From Eubacterium sp. (lineage in GTDB: Bacteria; Bacillota; Clostridia; Lachnospirales; Lachnospiraceae): DNA of 50,677 nt. Shown in pieces: positions 43,681 through 50,677 of this stretch. How positions within the stretch are numbered: position 1 is the first letter of the stretch; each line of letters opens with the position of its first letter. The DNA is taken from assembly GCA_017472565.1 (NCBI GenBank), contig JAFUPY010000058.1:1-50677 (forward strand), read 5' to 3'. The notes beneath the pieces were generated by a model. The model had not been told where the DNA came from and made no database searches. It was given only the letters and a program-made list of their open reading frames with translations. Position numbers and translations under genes: made by a program.

Positions 43681-43995
43681 ATGACACGTTTAGATTGTTC
43701 AGTAACAAGCTGTATGTACAATGAAAACAATTACTGCAGCAGAGGCGATATCACAATCGGAGGCAAAAATGCAGCAAGCCCAGGTGAAACTTGTTGTGAA
43801 AGCTTCCATAAGAGAGGAACTGGAACAGGAACCAACTCTATCAGCCATCCATCAGCTAACATTGATGTAGATTGTGAAGCGCAGGAATGTAAATTCAACA
43901 AAAACTGTAAATGTTCTGCAAACCACATCGGTATTGCCGGCAGAAATGCATGTGATTGCAAAGAAACAGAATGTGCAAGTTTTTGTATTAAATAG
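43681..43995 (+). CDS. DUF1540 cysteine-rich protein, two repeats
   Basis: The 104-residue protein contains two DUF1540 repeats: LDCSVTSCMYNENNYCSRGDI with ETCCESF (residues 4-42) and VDCEAQECKFNKNCKCSANHIGI with CDCKETECASFC (residues 61-102). Each has four to six cysteines placed for metal binding, probably zinc or iron. DUF1540 proteins are frequent in Clostridia, including sporulating species, but no function is established. GAAAGGAGCGTTCAGTT precedes the ATG, giving a strong ribosome site. It stands alone between the thrS terminator and its own. Confidence 0.88.
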   Translation: MTRLDCSVTSCMYNENNYCSRGDITIGGKNAASPGETCCESFHKRGTGTGTNSISHPSANIDVDCEAQECKFNKNCKCSANHIGIAGRNACDCKETECASFCIK

Positions 43996-44029
43996 CCCCA
44001 CTTCCCACCACTACGGGAGCAAAGAGAGA

Positions 44030-44068
44030 AAGTCCGTGAAATATTAAGAATTTCACGGGCTTTTTTTT
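44030..44068 (+). terminator. Intrinsic terminator of the DUF1540 gene
   Basis: A 13-bp stem (44030-44042 with 44050-44062, one G-U pair), ATTAAGA loop and an eight-T run. Confidence 0.9.
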
Positions 44069-44079
44069 GAATATTGCTA

Positions 44080-44108
44080 TTGATTTTTAGAAAAAAGTTC
44101 GATAGAAT
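44080..44108 (+). promoter_or_regulatory. Promoter of the division/cell-wall cluster
   Basis: TTGATT (44080-44085) and TAGAAT (44103-44108) are 17 bp apart. Transcription should start near 44115, exactly where the MraZ-type repeats begin. Confidence 0.68.
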
Positions 44109-44114
44109 GGAGTC

Positions 44115-44161
44115 ACAGTGGTAGAAAGTGGGTGTAAGTGTCACAAAGTGGTGGATAAGTT
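44115..44161 (+). promoter_or_regulatory. MraZ operator: heptamer repeats at 10-bp spacing
   Basis: ACAGTGG (44115), AAAGTGG (44125), TAAGTGT (44135) and AAAGTGG (44145) recur every 10 bp, and a degenerate ATAAGTT follows at 44155. MraZ is known to bind AGTG/TGGG-like direct repeats ahead of its own operon; a 10-bp period puts all repeats on one helix face, suited to its ring-shaped oligomer. Confidence 0.75.
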
Positions 44162-44178
44162 GATAACTTTGTGGATAA
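44150..44178 (-). promoter_or_regulatory. DnaA-box-like sites in the mraZ leader
   Basis: The minus strand of 44170-44178 reads TTATCCACA, a perfect DnaA box. A second site at 44150-44158 differs in one base (TTATCCACC) and lies 20 bp away. They overlap the last MraZ repeats and lie before the mraZ ribosome site. Confidence 0.55.
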
Positions 44179-44221
44179 CTTACCGATAGGAAATCAAGGT
44201 ACGGAAGAGAGGTGAAGTTCG

Positions 44222-44653
44222 ATGTTCATGGGTGAATACAACCATACGGTTGACACAAAAGGTCGTCTGATTATTCCAGCGAAGTTTCGTGAAGCGCTTG
44301 GCGAAGAGTTCGTTGTGACAAAGGGACTGGACGGCTGCTTATTTATCTATTCAGAAGAAGAATGGAAGAACATCGAAGAGAAATTCCGTAACACACCACT
44401 GACTACAAGAGATGCGAGAAAGTTCTCACGTTTCTTCTTTGCAGGAGCAGCTACTTGTGAGCTGGACAAGCAGGGAAGAATTTTGATTCCGGCAGTACTT
44501 AGAGAATTTGCAGGCTTGGAAAAAGATGTCGTATTAGCAGGTGTCTTTAACAAGATTGAGATCTGGAGTAAGGATCGCTGGCTGGATGAAGGTAATTACG
44601 ATGACATGGAAGAAGTTGCAGAACATATGGCAGAGCTTGGACTCAGCATTTAA
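44222..44653 (+). CDS. mraZ: Transcriptional regulator MraZ
   Basis: The 143-residue protein has two AbrB-like SpoVT repeats, each with a DxKGR core: [19 protein letters not shown] (residues 9-27) and [19 protein letters not shown] (near 79-97). It forms rings that bind the repeats at 44115 and typically represses the dcw operon it heads. Alternative start MGEYNH (ATG 44228) is possible; ATG 44222 keeps a better distance to GAGAGGTGAA. rsmH follows after 40 bp. Confidence 0.95.
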   Translation: MFMGEYNHTVDTKGRLIIPAKFREALGEEFVVTKGLDGCLFIYSEEEWKNIEEKFRNTPLTTRDARKFSRFFFAGAATCELDKQGRILIPAVLREFAGLEKDVVLAGVFNKIEIWSKDRWLDEGNYDDMEEVAEHMAELGLSI

Positions 44654-44693
44654 GATGCGCTTCTGAACCTTGATTTTACGATAGGAGCACCGA

Positions 44694-45632
44694 ATGGAAT
44701 TTAAGCATGTATCTGTTTTGTTAAATGAAACAGTAGATCATTTGATTACAAAAACAAACGGCATATATGTAGACGGCACCCTTGGTGGCGGTGGGCACAG
44801 CCATGAGATCTGTTCCCGACTGACAGGAGAGGGACGTCTGATTGGAATCGATCAGGATGCCAATGCCATTGAAGCGGCCAGCAAGCGATTGAAACCATAT
44901 GCAGATCGTGTCACTATCATTCGCAGCAATTACCGTGAGATGAAACAACAGCTTCTGGCAATCGGAATTGAGAAGGTTGATGGTATCATGCTTGACTTGG
45001 GAGTTTCCTCCCATCAGTTAGATGATTCATCAAGAGGATTTACTTATAAAGAAGAAACGGCTTTTCTTGACATGCGTATGGATCAGCGTCAGGAGATGAC
45101 AGCCAAAGATATTTTAAGAGACTATAGCGAGATGGAACTTTTCCGAATGATAAGGGACTATGGAGAAGATAAGTTCGCTAAGAACATCGCAAAACATATC
45201 GTGGCTGCCAGAGCAAAGAAGCCAATTGAAACCACAGGAGAGTTGAACGAGATTATCCGTGCTGCCATACCTGCAAAGGTACGTGCTGCCGGCGGTCACC
45301 CGGCGAAAAGAACCTATCAGGCTCTTCGCGTGGAGTTGAATCGTGAACTTGAAGTACTTAAAGATTCTCTGGATGAGATGATTGAGATGTTAAATCCTGG
45401 CGGAAGGCTTTGTATCATCACATTCCAGTCATTAGAGGACAGAATTGTTAAGATCAATTTTAAAAACAATGAAAATCCTTGTACATGCCCAAGTAACTTT
45501 CCGGTTTGTGTTTGCGGAAAGGTTTCTAAGGGAAAAGTGGTGACAAAAAAACCAATCTTGCCATCCGAGGAAGAGATAGAGATGAATAAGCGTTCAAAAA
45601 GTGCAAAGTTAAGGGTATTTGAACGTTCGTAA
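44694..45632 (+). CDS. rsmH: 16S rRNA (cytosine-1402-N4)-methyltransferase RsmH
   Basis: The 312-residue SAM-dependent enzyme methylates N4 of C1402 in 16S rRNA. The SAM loop [14 protein letters not shown] lies near residues 27-40; [27 protein letters not shown] and the C-terminal [12 protein letters not shown] and [13 protein letters not shown] blocks are characteristic. Length is normal. GATAGGAGCACCGA lies before the ATG. It takes its usual place in the dcw cluster between mraZ and ftsL. Confidence 0.97.
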   Translation: MEFKHVSVLLNETVDHLITKTNGIYVDGTLGGGGHSHEICSRLTGEGRLIGIDQDANAIEAASKRLKPYADRVTIIRSNYREMKQQLLAIGIEKVDGIMLDLGVSSHQLDDSSRGFTYKEETAFLDMRMDQRQEMTAKDILRDYSEMELFRMIRDYGEDKFAKNIAKHIVAARAKKPIETTGELNEIIRAAIPAKVRAAGGHPAKRTYQALRVELNRELEVLKDSLDEMIEMLNPGGRLCIITFQSLEDRIVKINFKNNENPCTCPSNFPVCVCGKVSKGKVVTKKPILPSEEEIEMNKRSKSAKLRVFERS

Positions 45633-45634
45633 AT

Positions 45635-45670
45635 TGCCAAGACCTCAGCCGGGAGCTGCGGTAACTGGCA
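45635..45670 (+). other. Nested hairpin between rsmH and ftsL
   Basis: TGCCA (45635-45639) pairs with TGGCA (45666-45670), enclosing CAGC-CGGGA-GCTG (45646-45658). There is no T-run, so it is more likely an mRNA processing or stability element than a terminator. Confidence 0.45.
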
Positions 45671-45703
45671 TTAGGTGTAGTGAATTTAGAAGGGATTGGA
45701 ACT

Positions 45704-46225
45704 ATGAGTAAGGTTTATTCTACTTATACATATCATACAAGTACAAGAGGGTATGTGACACCAGAGTATGTGTATGGCAATGCCGTACGTGTTGCTGCTC
45801 CAGAATTAGAACCACAAAAGAGCCCACAGCGCAAGCCTGTCAGAACTCCGGAGCAGGAACAGCGGCTCCGTCAGAGAAAGGCTGCAGCGAAAAAGAATCA
45901 GCAGAGAGCAATGGTAATGAACGGCAAGTTCGTACTGTTTTTAGCTGCTGCTACCTTAGTGTGTGCAATTTTTTGTGGTCTTTTTGTCATGATGCAGGCT
46001 GATATTACAACCAATATGAAGAATATTACAGCCCTTGAAACACAGATCTCTACATTAAAGATTGAAAACGATGCATTGGAAAAACGATTGGATACAACTG
46101 TGAATCTGGAAGATATTAAGGCAGAGGCATTAGCTCTCGGTATGACATATCCGGCAGAAGAACAGATTGTAACATATTCCGTGGAGCAGACCGATTATAT
46201 GAATCAGTTCAGCGCGATTCCATGA
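45704..46225 (+). CDS. ftsL: FtsL-like cell division protein
   Basis: The 173-residue bitopic protein has a basic, Arg/Lys/Gln-rich cytoplasmic part, one membrane helix (residues 76-97) and an extracellular coiled coil (ITALETQISTLKIENDALEKRLD) with a short tail. This matches FtsL/DivIC-type septum proteins that help activate FtsWI. Sequence conservation in the family is low, so the call relies on topology and position between rsmH and the first PBP. An in-frame GTG at 45680 exists, but ATG 45704 follows AGAAGGGATTGG and is preferred. Confidence 0.83.
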   Translation: MSKVYSTYTYHTSTRGYVTPEYVYGNAVRVAAPELEPQKSPQRKPVRTPEQEQRLRQRKAAAKKNQQRAMVMNGKFVLFLAAATLVCAIFCGLFVMMQADITTNMKNITALETQISTLKIENDALEKRLDTTVNLEDIKAEALALGMTYPAEEQIVTYSVEQTDYMNQFSAIP

Positions 46226-46243
46226 TAACAAACAGGTGATTTT

Positions 46244-48250
46244 ATGAGCCGAAGACGAAAATCGATAAAAAAGCTATCCAATAGGATGAGAAAGAAGTTG
46301 TTTCAGGTATTTTTTCTCATCCTTATCGCTGTTTGTGTCCTGATTGGACGTATCATCTATATCCAGATGACAGATGGTGATAAATATGAGAAAATCGTTC
46401 TCTCCCAGCAGGAATACAGCAGTCAGACTGTGCCGTTCCGCCGCGGAGATATTGTTGACTCTAAGGGTACCATCCTGGCTACCAGTACCGACGTTTACAA
46501 CGTGATCTTAGACTGCAGCGTTGTAACTGCAGAAGTGGGTGGTGAACAGAAATATATTGAGCCGACAGTAGCGGCATTGGTGGAATGTTTTGGGTTTGAT
46601 GAGGCTGAGATTCGAGAACAGTTGACCAAGTATCCGGACAAGATGTATTATGTGCTGGCAAAACAGCTGCCTTATGAAGAAATACAGAAGTTTGAAGAAC
46701 TGAAAGCAGACGAAGAAAAAGGAAAAAATATCAAGGGTGTCTGGTTTGAAAAGGAATATATCCGTAACTATCCATACGAGACATTAGCAAGTTCTCTGCT
46801 TGGATATACCGTATCCGGTAACGTGGGAGTTGGCGGTATTGAGGATCAGTATAATGAGACATTGAACGGCACAGACGGAAGAACCTATGGATATTTAAAT
46901 GATGATTCCAATTTTGAAACAACGGTGAAAGAAGCGGTCAATGGACAGACTGTGGTCTCTACCATTGATGTAAATATTCAGTCTATCGTAGAAGAAAAGA
47001 TGCAGGAATTTAATGAGGCCTATGCTAATAATTATCGAGAGGGCTCTGGTTCCAAACATATCGCTGTTATTGTTGCAGATCCAAATACAAACGAGATCCT
47101 TGCAATGGCGAAGCATCCGAACTTCAACAACAACGATCCGCGAGATTTGTCACAGTACTACTCAGAGGAAGAATTGGAAGCAATGTCCGATGAGCAAACC
47201 CTGGAAATTTTAAATGACCTTTGGAACAACTTCTGTATTACCTATACTTACGAGCCAGGTTCCACTGCAAAACCTTTGACGGTAGCCTGTGGTCTGGAAA
47301 CAGGTGTTTTGACTGGCGGCGAAGTGTATGAGTGTGATGGTGTGGAACACGTAGGTGGTCACGATATTCACTGCGTAAACCGAAATGGTCATGGTACAGA
47401 GACGATTGCAGATGCGTTGGCAGACTCCTGTAACGATGCGCTGATGCAGATGTCATACCGAATTGGAACTGAGAATTTTGTAAAATATCAGCAGATTTTT
47501 AACATTGGCTTAAAGACCAATATCGACCTTCCTGGGGAAGCAAGAACAGCATCTTTGATTTATACAGAAGAGACGATGGATGCGGCTTCACTGGCAACTA
47601 ACGCCTTTGGTCAGAACTTTAATGTGACTATGGTGCAGATGGTCAGTGCATACAATTCTCTGGTCAATGGTGGATCATATTATTTGCCACATGTGGTAAA
47701 AGCGATTACAGATGAAAATGGAAATACTGTAGAAGAAATCAAACCAACCCTTTTACGACAGACCATTTCCGAAACAACCAGTCAGTTGATGATTCAGTTC
47801 CTGGAAGATACAGTAAATGCCGGTACTGGTAAAGCAGCAAAAGTAGACGGCTATTCCATGTGTGGTAAAACTGGTACTGCGGAAAAATTTGTTGAAAATG
47901 AAAATGGCGTCCTTGTGCGAGATGAAAATAACTATCTGATTTCCTTTATTGGAAGCGTTCCAGCGGAAAATCCAGAAGTGACAATTTACATTATTATCGA
48001 TGAACCAAACGTAGAAGACCAGGCGCACAGTAGCTATGCACAGCATGTTGTCCGTGAAATTTTAGAAGAATTGTTGCCTTACATGAACATCTATCCAGAT
48101 GAAGAATTGACAGGATTAAACAAGGATCTTGATATTATGGGCAATCCAATATCTACAACTACATCCGCGCCAGTGGATACAATAGAGCAGGACACAGTTC
48201 CTTCTGATGATACAGTTCCTGTTGAAGGAAATGATGATACTCAAGAGTAA
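46244..48250 (+). CDS. pbpB: Class B penicillin-binding protein, FtsI/PBP2B-like
   Basis: The 668-residue transpeptidase has a basic N-terminus, one membrane anchor (residues 19-41), a pedestal with RRGDIVDSKG (67-76), and the catalytic domain with SxxK (S340-T-A-K343 in YEPGSTAKP), SxN (S395-C-N397) and KTG (K542-T-G544). It cross-links septal peptidoglycan with its SEDS partner FtsW. The C-terminus is a Thr/Pro/Asp-rich tail (about 630-668) with no PASTA domain. An AACAGGTGATTTT site is upstream. It follows ftsL by 18 bp. A second class B PBP comes next. Confidence 0.93.
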   Translation: MSRRRKSIKKLSNRMRKKLFQVFFLILIAVCVLIGRIIYIQMTDGDKYEKIVLSQQEYSSQTVPFRRGDIVDSKGTILATSTDVYNVILDCSVVTAEVGGEQKYIEPTVAALVECFGFDEAEIREQLTKYPDKMYYVLAKQLPYEEIQKFEELKADEEKGKNIKGVWFEKEYIRNYPYETLASSLLGYTVSGNVGVGGIEDQYNETLNGTDGRTYGYLNDDSNFETTVKEAVNGQTVVSTIDVNIQSIVEEKMQEFNEAYANNYREGSGSKHIAVIVADPNTNEILAMAKHPNFNNNDPRDLSQYYSEEELEAMSDEQTLEILNDLWNNFCITYTYEPGSTAKPLTVACGLETGVLTGGEVYECDGVEHVGGHDIHCVNRNGHGTETIADALADSCNDALMQMSYRIGTENFVKYQQIFNIGLKTNIDLPGEARTASLIYTEETMDAASLATNAFGQNFNVTMVQMVSAYNSLVNGGSYYLPHVVKAITDENGNTVEEIKPTLLRQTISETTSQLMIQFLEDTVNAGTGKAAKVDGYSMCGKTGTAEKFVENENGVLVRDENNYLISFIGSVPAENPEVTIYIIIDEPNVEDQAHSSYAQHVVREILEELLPYMNIYPDEELTGLNKDLDIMGNPISTTTSAPVDTIEQDTVPSDDTVPVEGNDDTQE

Positions 48251-48334
48251 TGTCACAATGAACATTTACAAATAAATAGACAGAATCTTGCATGGTTCTT
48301 AAACTTTTAGAATATTTCCCCCGACGAGCAACAT

Positions 48335-48382
48335 AACCTCATGAAAAACGTAATAGATTATAAAAACGTCTTTTATGAGGTT
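48335..48382 (+). other. Hairpin burying the ribosome site of the second PBP
   Basis: AACCTCATGAAAAACGT (48335-48351) pairs with ACGTCTTTTATGAGGTT (48366-48382): 17 positions with one mismatch and one G-U pair, 14-nt loop. The right arm contains GAGG at 48377-48380, the ribosome site for ATG 48390. It could limit translation or act as a weak terminator. Confidence 0.65.
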
Positions 48383-48389
48383 TTGTTGT

Positions 48390-50141
48390 ATGCAAAGACT
48401 GTCAAAACACCACCGAAAAAAAGTGATACTATGGGTTTTGATCATCATAGCAGGATTGTCCCTTTGTACGGGTCGATTGATTTTTTTGATGGTATATAAG
48501 TCAGAATACTATGAGAAATTGGCAGATGATCTCCATGAGCGGGAGCGCAGCATCAAAGCAGCCAGAGGTGAGATACTTGACCGTAATGGAGTGGTGTTGG
48601 CTTCCAATAAATCTGTGTGCACGATTTCTGTAATTCACAATCAGATTGAAGACCCGGAGGCGGTGATCTCCATGCTGGTGGAAGAACTGGGAATGTCTGA
48701 GGAAGAAGTGCGAAAGCGTGTGGAAAAGCGCAGTTCCATCGAGCGAATCAAGACCAATGTTTCCAAGGAGATAGGGGATAAGATATTGTCCCATGGGCTG
48801 GCCGGCGTAAAGGTAGACGCCGATTACAAACGGTATTACCCCTATGGGGATCTGGCTTCCCGCGTCCTTGGATTTACCGGAAGTGACAATCAGGGTATCA
48901 TAGGCCTGGAGGTCAAATATGATGAATACCTGCAGGGGGAGCCGGGATTGATTTTGACCAAGACGGACGCCAGAGGTGTGGAAGTAGAGGGCGTAGGCGA
49001 AAGCCGCAAGGAGCCGGTGGATGGCAACGATCTGGTGATCAGTATGGACTATACCATTCAGGAATATTGTCAGCAGGCGGCAGAGAAAGTGCTGGAAGAA
49101 AAAGGCGCCGATGCAGTCAGCGTGATCATTATGGATCCTCAGAATGGAGAAATTCTGGCAATGGTCAATGCGCCAGAGTTTGATTTGAATGAGCCATTTA
49201 CCCTTATAGAACCATTTTCTGCTTTGGAAGTTGAAGAAAATGATGCGTTAAATCAAATGTGGAGAAACAGTTGCCTCAACGACACTTATGAGCCGGGTTC
49301 CACCTTCAAGATCATTACGACAGCGGCAGCACTGGAGGAGAATCTGGTCAGTCTGGAGGAATCCTTTTATTGTCCTGGCTATATTACGGTAGAAGATAGA
49401 CGTATCCGCTGCCACAAGGTGGCAGGCCATGGTTCGGAAACCTTTGTCCAGGGGATTATGAACTCCTGCAATCCGGTTTTTATTGACCTGGGGTTGCGGC
49501 TTGGCACCCATACCATGTGTGAGTATTTCTATACCTTTGGATTGATGGAAAAAACAGGCGTTGATCTTCCGGGGGAGGCATCCACGATCATGCACAAAGA
49601 AGAAAATATGGGGCAGGTGGAATTGGCAACTGTGGCATTTGGTCAGTCCTTTCAGATTACACCGATTCAGCTTGTGACCACCGTATCATCCTTGATTAAT
49701 GGGGGAACCAGAGTGACGCCTCATTTTGGTATGTATGTGCAGGACGAAGTGGGAACTGTGGTGGAGACTTTTACATATGAGGCAGAAGACAATATTGTAA
49801 GCGAAGAAACCTCAGAAACATTGCGTTATCTGTTAGAACAGGTGGTGGCAGAGGGAACTGGTAATAAGGCAGGTGTAGAAGGGTTTTCCATTGGCGGAAA
49901 GACTGCAACTTCCCAAACGTTGCCGCGAAGTGAAAATAAATACATTTCTTCCTTCCTTGGATTTGCGCCGGCAGATGATCCACAGGTCATTGGTCTGGTG
50001 GTGATTGACAATCCCCAGGGAATTTATTATGGAGGAACCATTGCAGCGCCGGTGATGGCGGAAATATTCGAGAACATTTTGCCATATCTTGGAATCGAGC
50101 AGACAATTGTAGAAAATGAGCCTGAATCGGTTGCGAATTGA
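48390..50141 (+). CDS. Second class B penicillin-binding protein, SpoVD/FtsI-like
   Basis: The 583-residue protein has one membrane anchor (residues 11-36), the pedestal motif ARGEILDRNG (58-67), and transpeptidase motifs SxxK (S304-T-F-K307) and SxN (S359-C-N361). The third motif is KTA (K504-T-A506) in GGKTATSQT instead of KTG. No PASTA domain is present. Tandem class B PBPs in the dcw cluster are common in Firmicutes, the second often being SpoVD for spore cortex. ATG 48375 is in frame but has no ribosome site and lies in the hairpin; ATG 48390 follows GAGG by 9 bp. Confidence 0.88.
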   Translation: MQRLSKHHRKKVILWVLIIIAGLSLCTGRLIFLMVYKSEYYEKLADDLHERERSIKAARGEILDRNGVVLASNKSVCTISVIHNQIEDPEAVISMLVEELGMSEEEVRKRVEKRSSIERIKTNVSKEIGDKILSHGLAGVKVDADYKRYYPYGDLASRVLGFTGSDNQGIIGLEVKYDEYLQGEPGLILTKTDARGVEVEGVGESRKEPVDGNDLVISMDYTIQEYCQQAAEKVLEEKGADAVSVIIMDPQNGEILAMVNAPEFDLNEPFTLIEPFSALEVEENDALNQMWRNSCLNDTYEPGSTFKIITTAAALEENLVSLEESFYCPGYITVEDRRIRCHKVAGHGSETFVQGIMNSCNPVFIDLGLRLGTHTMCEYFYTFGLMEKTGVDLPGEASTIMHKEENMGQVELATVAFGQSFQITPIQLVTTVSSLINGGTRVTPHFGMYVQDEVGTVVETFTYEAEDNIVSEETSETLRYLLEQVVAEGTGNKAGVEGFSIGGKTATSQTLPRSENKYISSFLGFAPADDPQVIGLVVIDNPQGIYYGGTIAAPVMAEIFENILPYLGIEQTIVENEPESVAN

Positions 50142-50159
50142 TAAAAAAAGACGTATACT
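50131..50159 (+). promoter_or_regulatory. Possible promoter ahead of mraY
   Basis: TTGCGA (50131-50136), inside the end of the PBP gene, and TATACT (50154-50159) are 17 bp apart. A start near 50166 would give an 86-nt leader. The -35 box is only a 4/6 match. Confidence 0.5.
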
Positions 50160-50251
50160 AATTAGGTTAAGGACTTGGGGAATCTTCTGATTGGCAGAAC
50201 GATTTTTCTTATAGATAATTTAACAAAAGAATATACAGCAGAGGTGTAACT

Positions 50252-50677
50252 ATGACAATACAAGTTATTATTCCCGTACTGCTTGCCTTTGCAATCAGTG
50301 CTATTTTAGGACCATTTTTGATCCCATTTTTAAGAAAGTTAAAAATCGGAAATACAGAACGTGAGGAATTAGAATCCCATCAGAAGAAAAATGGTACTCC
50401 AACCATGGGCGGTATCATGATTTTGATTGCGATTATTGTGGTTTCTCTCATTTTTGCAAAAGACTATCCAAAGGTAATTCCAATCCTGTTTGTAACGGTT
50501 GGTTTTGGTATTATCGGATTTTTGGATGATTATTTAAAAGTTGTTTTACGCAGATCTTACGGTCTGTTGGCATGGCAGAAAATGCTTTGTCAGCTTGTTG
50601 TGACAGCAATTTTTGCAGTGTATCTGATCAAAGCAGATATTGGTCTTGGTATGCTGATTCCATTTACAGACGGCAAA
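50252..50677 (+). CDS. mraY: Phospho-N-acetylmuramoyl-pentapeptide transferase (partial, cut by window edge)
   Basis: The first 142 codons of MraY are present. The enzyme transfers phospho-MurNAc-pentapeptide to undecaprenyl phosphate, making lipid I. Visible family marks are SHQKKNGTPTMGGIMIL (residues 43-59 or so) and the aspartate pair in FGIIGFLDDYLKV. Membrane helices are seen at about 3-24, 53-72, 78-96 and 112-132. GCAGAGGTGTAAC lies before the ATG. The frame runs open off the right edge; the full gene is normally about 320 codons. Confidence 0.95.
   Translation, partial: MTIQVIIPVLLAFAISAILGPFLIPFLRKLKIGNTEREELESHQKKNGTPTMGGIMILIAIIVVSLIFAKDYPKVIPILFVTVGFGIIGFLDDYLKVVLRRSYGLLAWQKMLCQLVVTAIFAVYLIKADIGLGMLIPFTDGK

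Overview
The window looks like chromosomal core DNA of a low-to-moderate-GC anaerobic Firmicute, most likely of the Lachnospiraceae (Clostridium cluster XIVa). Pointers are strong AGGAGG-type ribosome sites, TTGAnn-17-TAnAAT promoters, a perfect CIRCE element, a membrane pyrophosphatase with the potassium-dependent GNTTAA signature, DUF1540 and SEC-C proteins, and a PadR gene paired with a HAAS-prefixed SEDS protein. The genus cannot be fixed from sequence alone. I see no prophage, insertion sequence, CRISPR array, tRNA or rRNA gene. One tmRNA is present.

Layout. 0.2-1 kb: hisK on the minus strand. 1.4-7.7 kb: glycolysis (gap, pgk, tpiA, a CapA-type lipoprotein, gpmI). 7.7-12.5 kb: glf, then secG, rnr, smpB and ssrA (RNA quality control and trans-translation). 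12.6-16.1 kb: two flavodoxin-fold redox proteins, a cytidylate-kinase-like protein and a nitroreductase. 16.1-19.2 kb: a response regulator and a sensor kinase separated by an inverted XRE regulator and a start-less reading frame. 19.2-21.3 kb: hisH, hisF, ung. 21.4-25.6 kb: a ParE/ParC-like type II topoisomerase. 25.6-27.9 kb: hppA behind a long hairpin-rich leader. 28-33.1 kb: folate operon (folC, HD protein, folP, folB-folK fusion) and two HAD phosphatases. 33.2-35.3 kb: groES-groEL under CIRCE. 35.5-37.2 kb: padR plus the SEDS gene. 37.3-40.7 kb: a SpoT-type HD protein, DegV, a thioesterase, a LysR regulator and a small membrane protein. 40.9-44 kb: SEC-C protein, thrS, DUF1540 protein. 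44.2 kb to the right edge: the division and cell-wall cluster mraZ, rsmH, ftsL, two class B PBPs and mraY, which runs off the end.

How the parts work together. Most genes are housekeeping and point right, in short operons closed by clear intrinsic terminators. The glycolytic run lacks eno and has glf next to secG instead. The folate cluster makes dihydropteroate and dihydrofolate but has no folE here; a Cys-rich HD protein sits in the middle of it. The padR operon combines an autoregulatory palindrome, a PadR repressor and a divergent SEDS glycosyltransferase with an N-terminal HAAS domain, so it looks like a signal-controlled cell-wall module.

The least explained signals are non-coding: a 52-bp palindromic element present twice (3.8 kb and 43.5 kb) in opposite orientation with one mismatch; the six-hairpin hppA leader; terminator-like hairpins inside the parE leader and around the 37.3-kb promoter; a hairpin that buries the ribosome site of the second PBP; three phased TTGTATACAA palindromes upstream of gap; and DnaA-box-like sites just below the MraZ operator. 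Start codons were moved inward from the longest possible frame in several genes (pgk, secG, hisH, groES, hppA, degV, ftsL, xre, lysR and others) because a ribosome site or family length supported the internal start.
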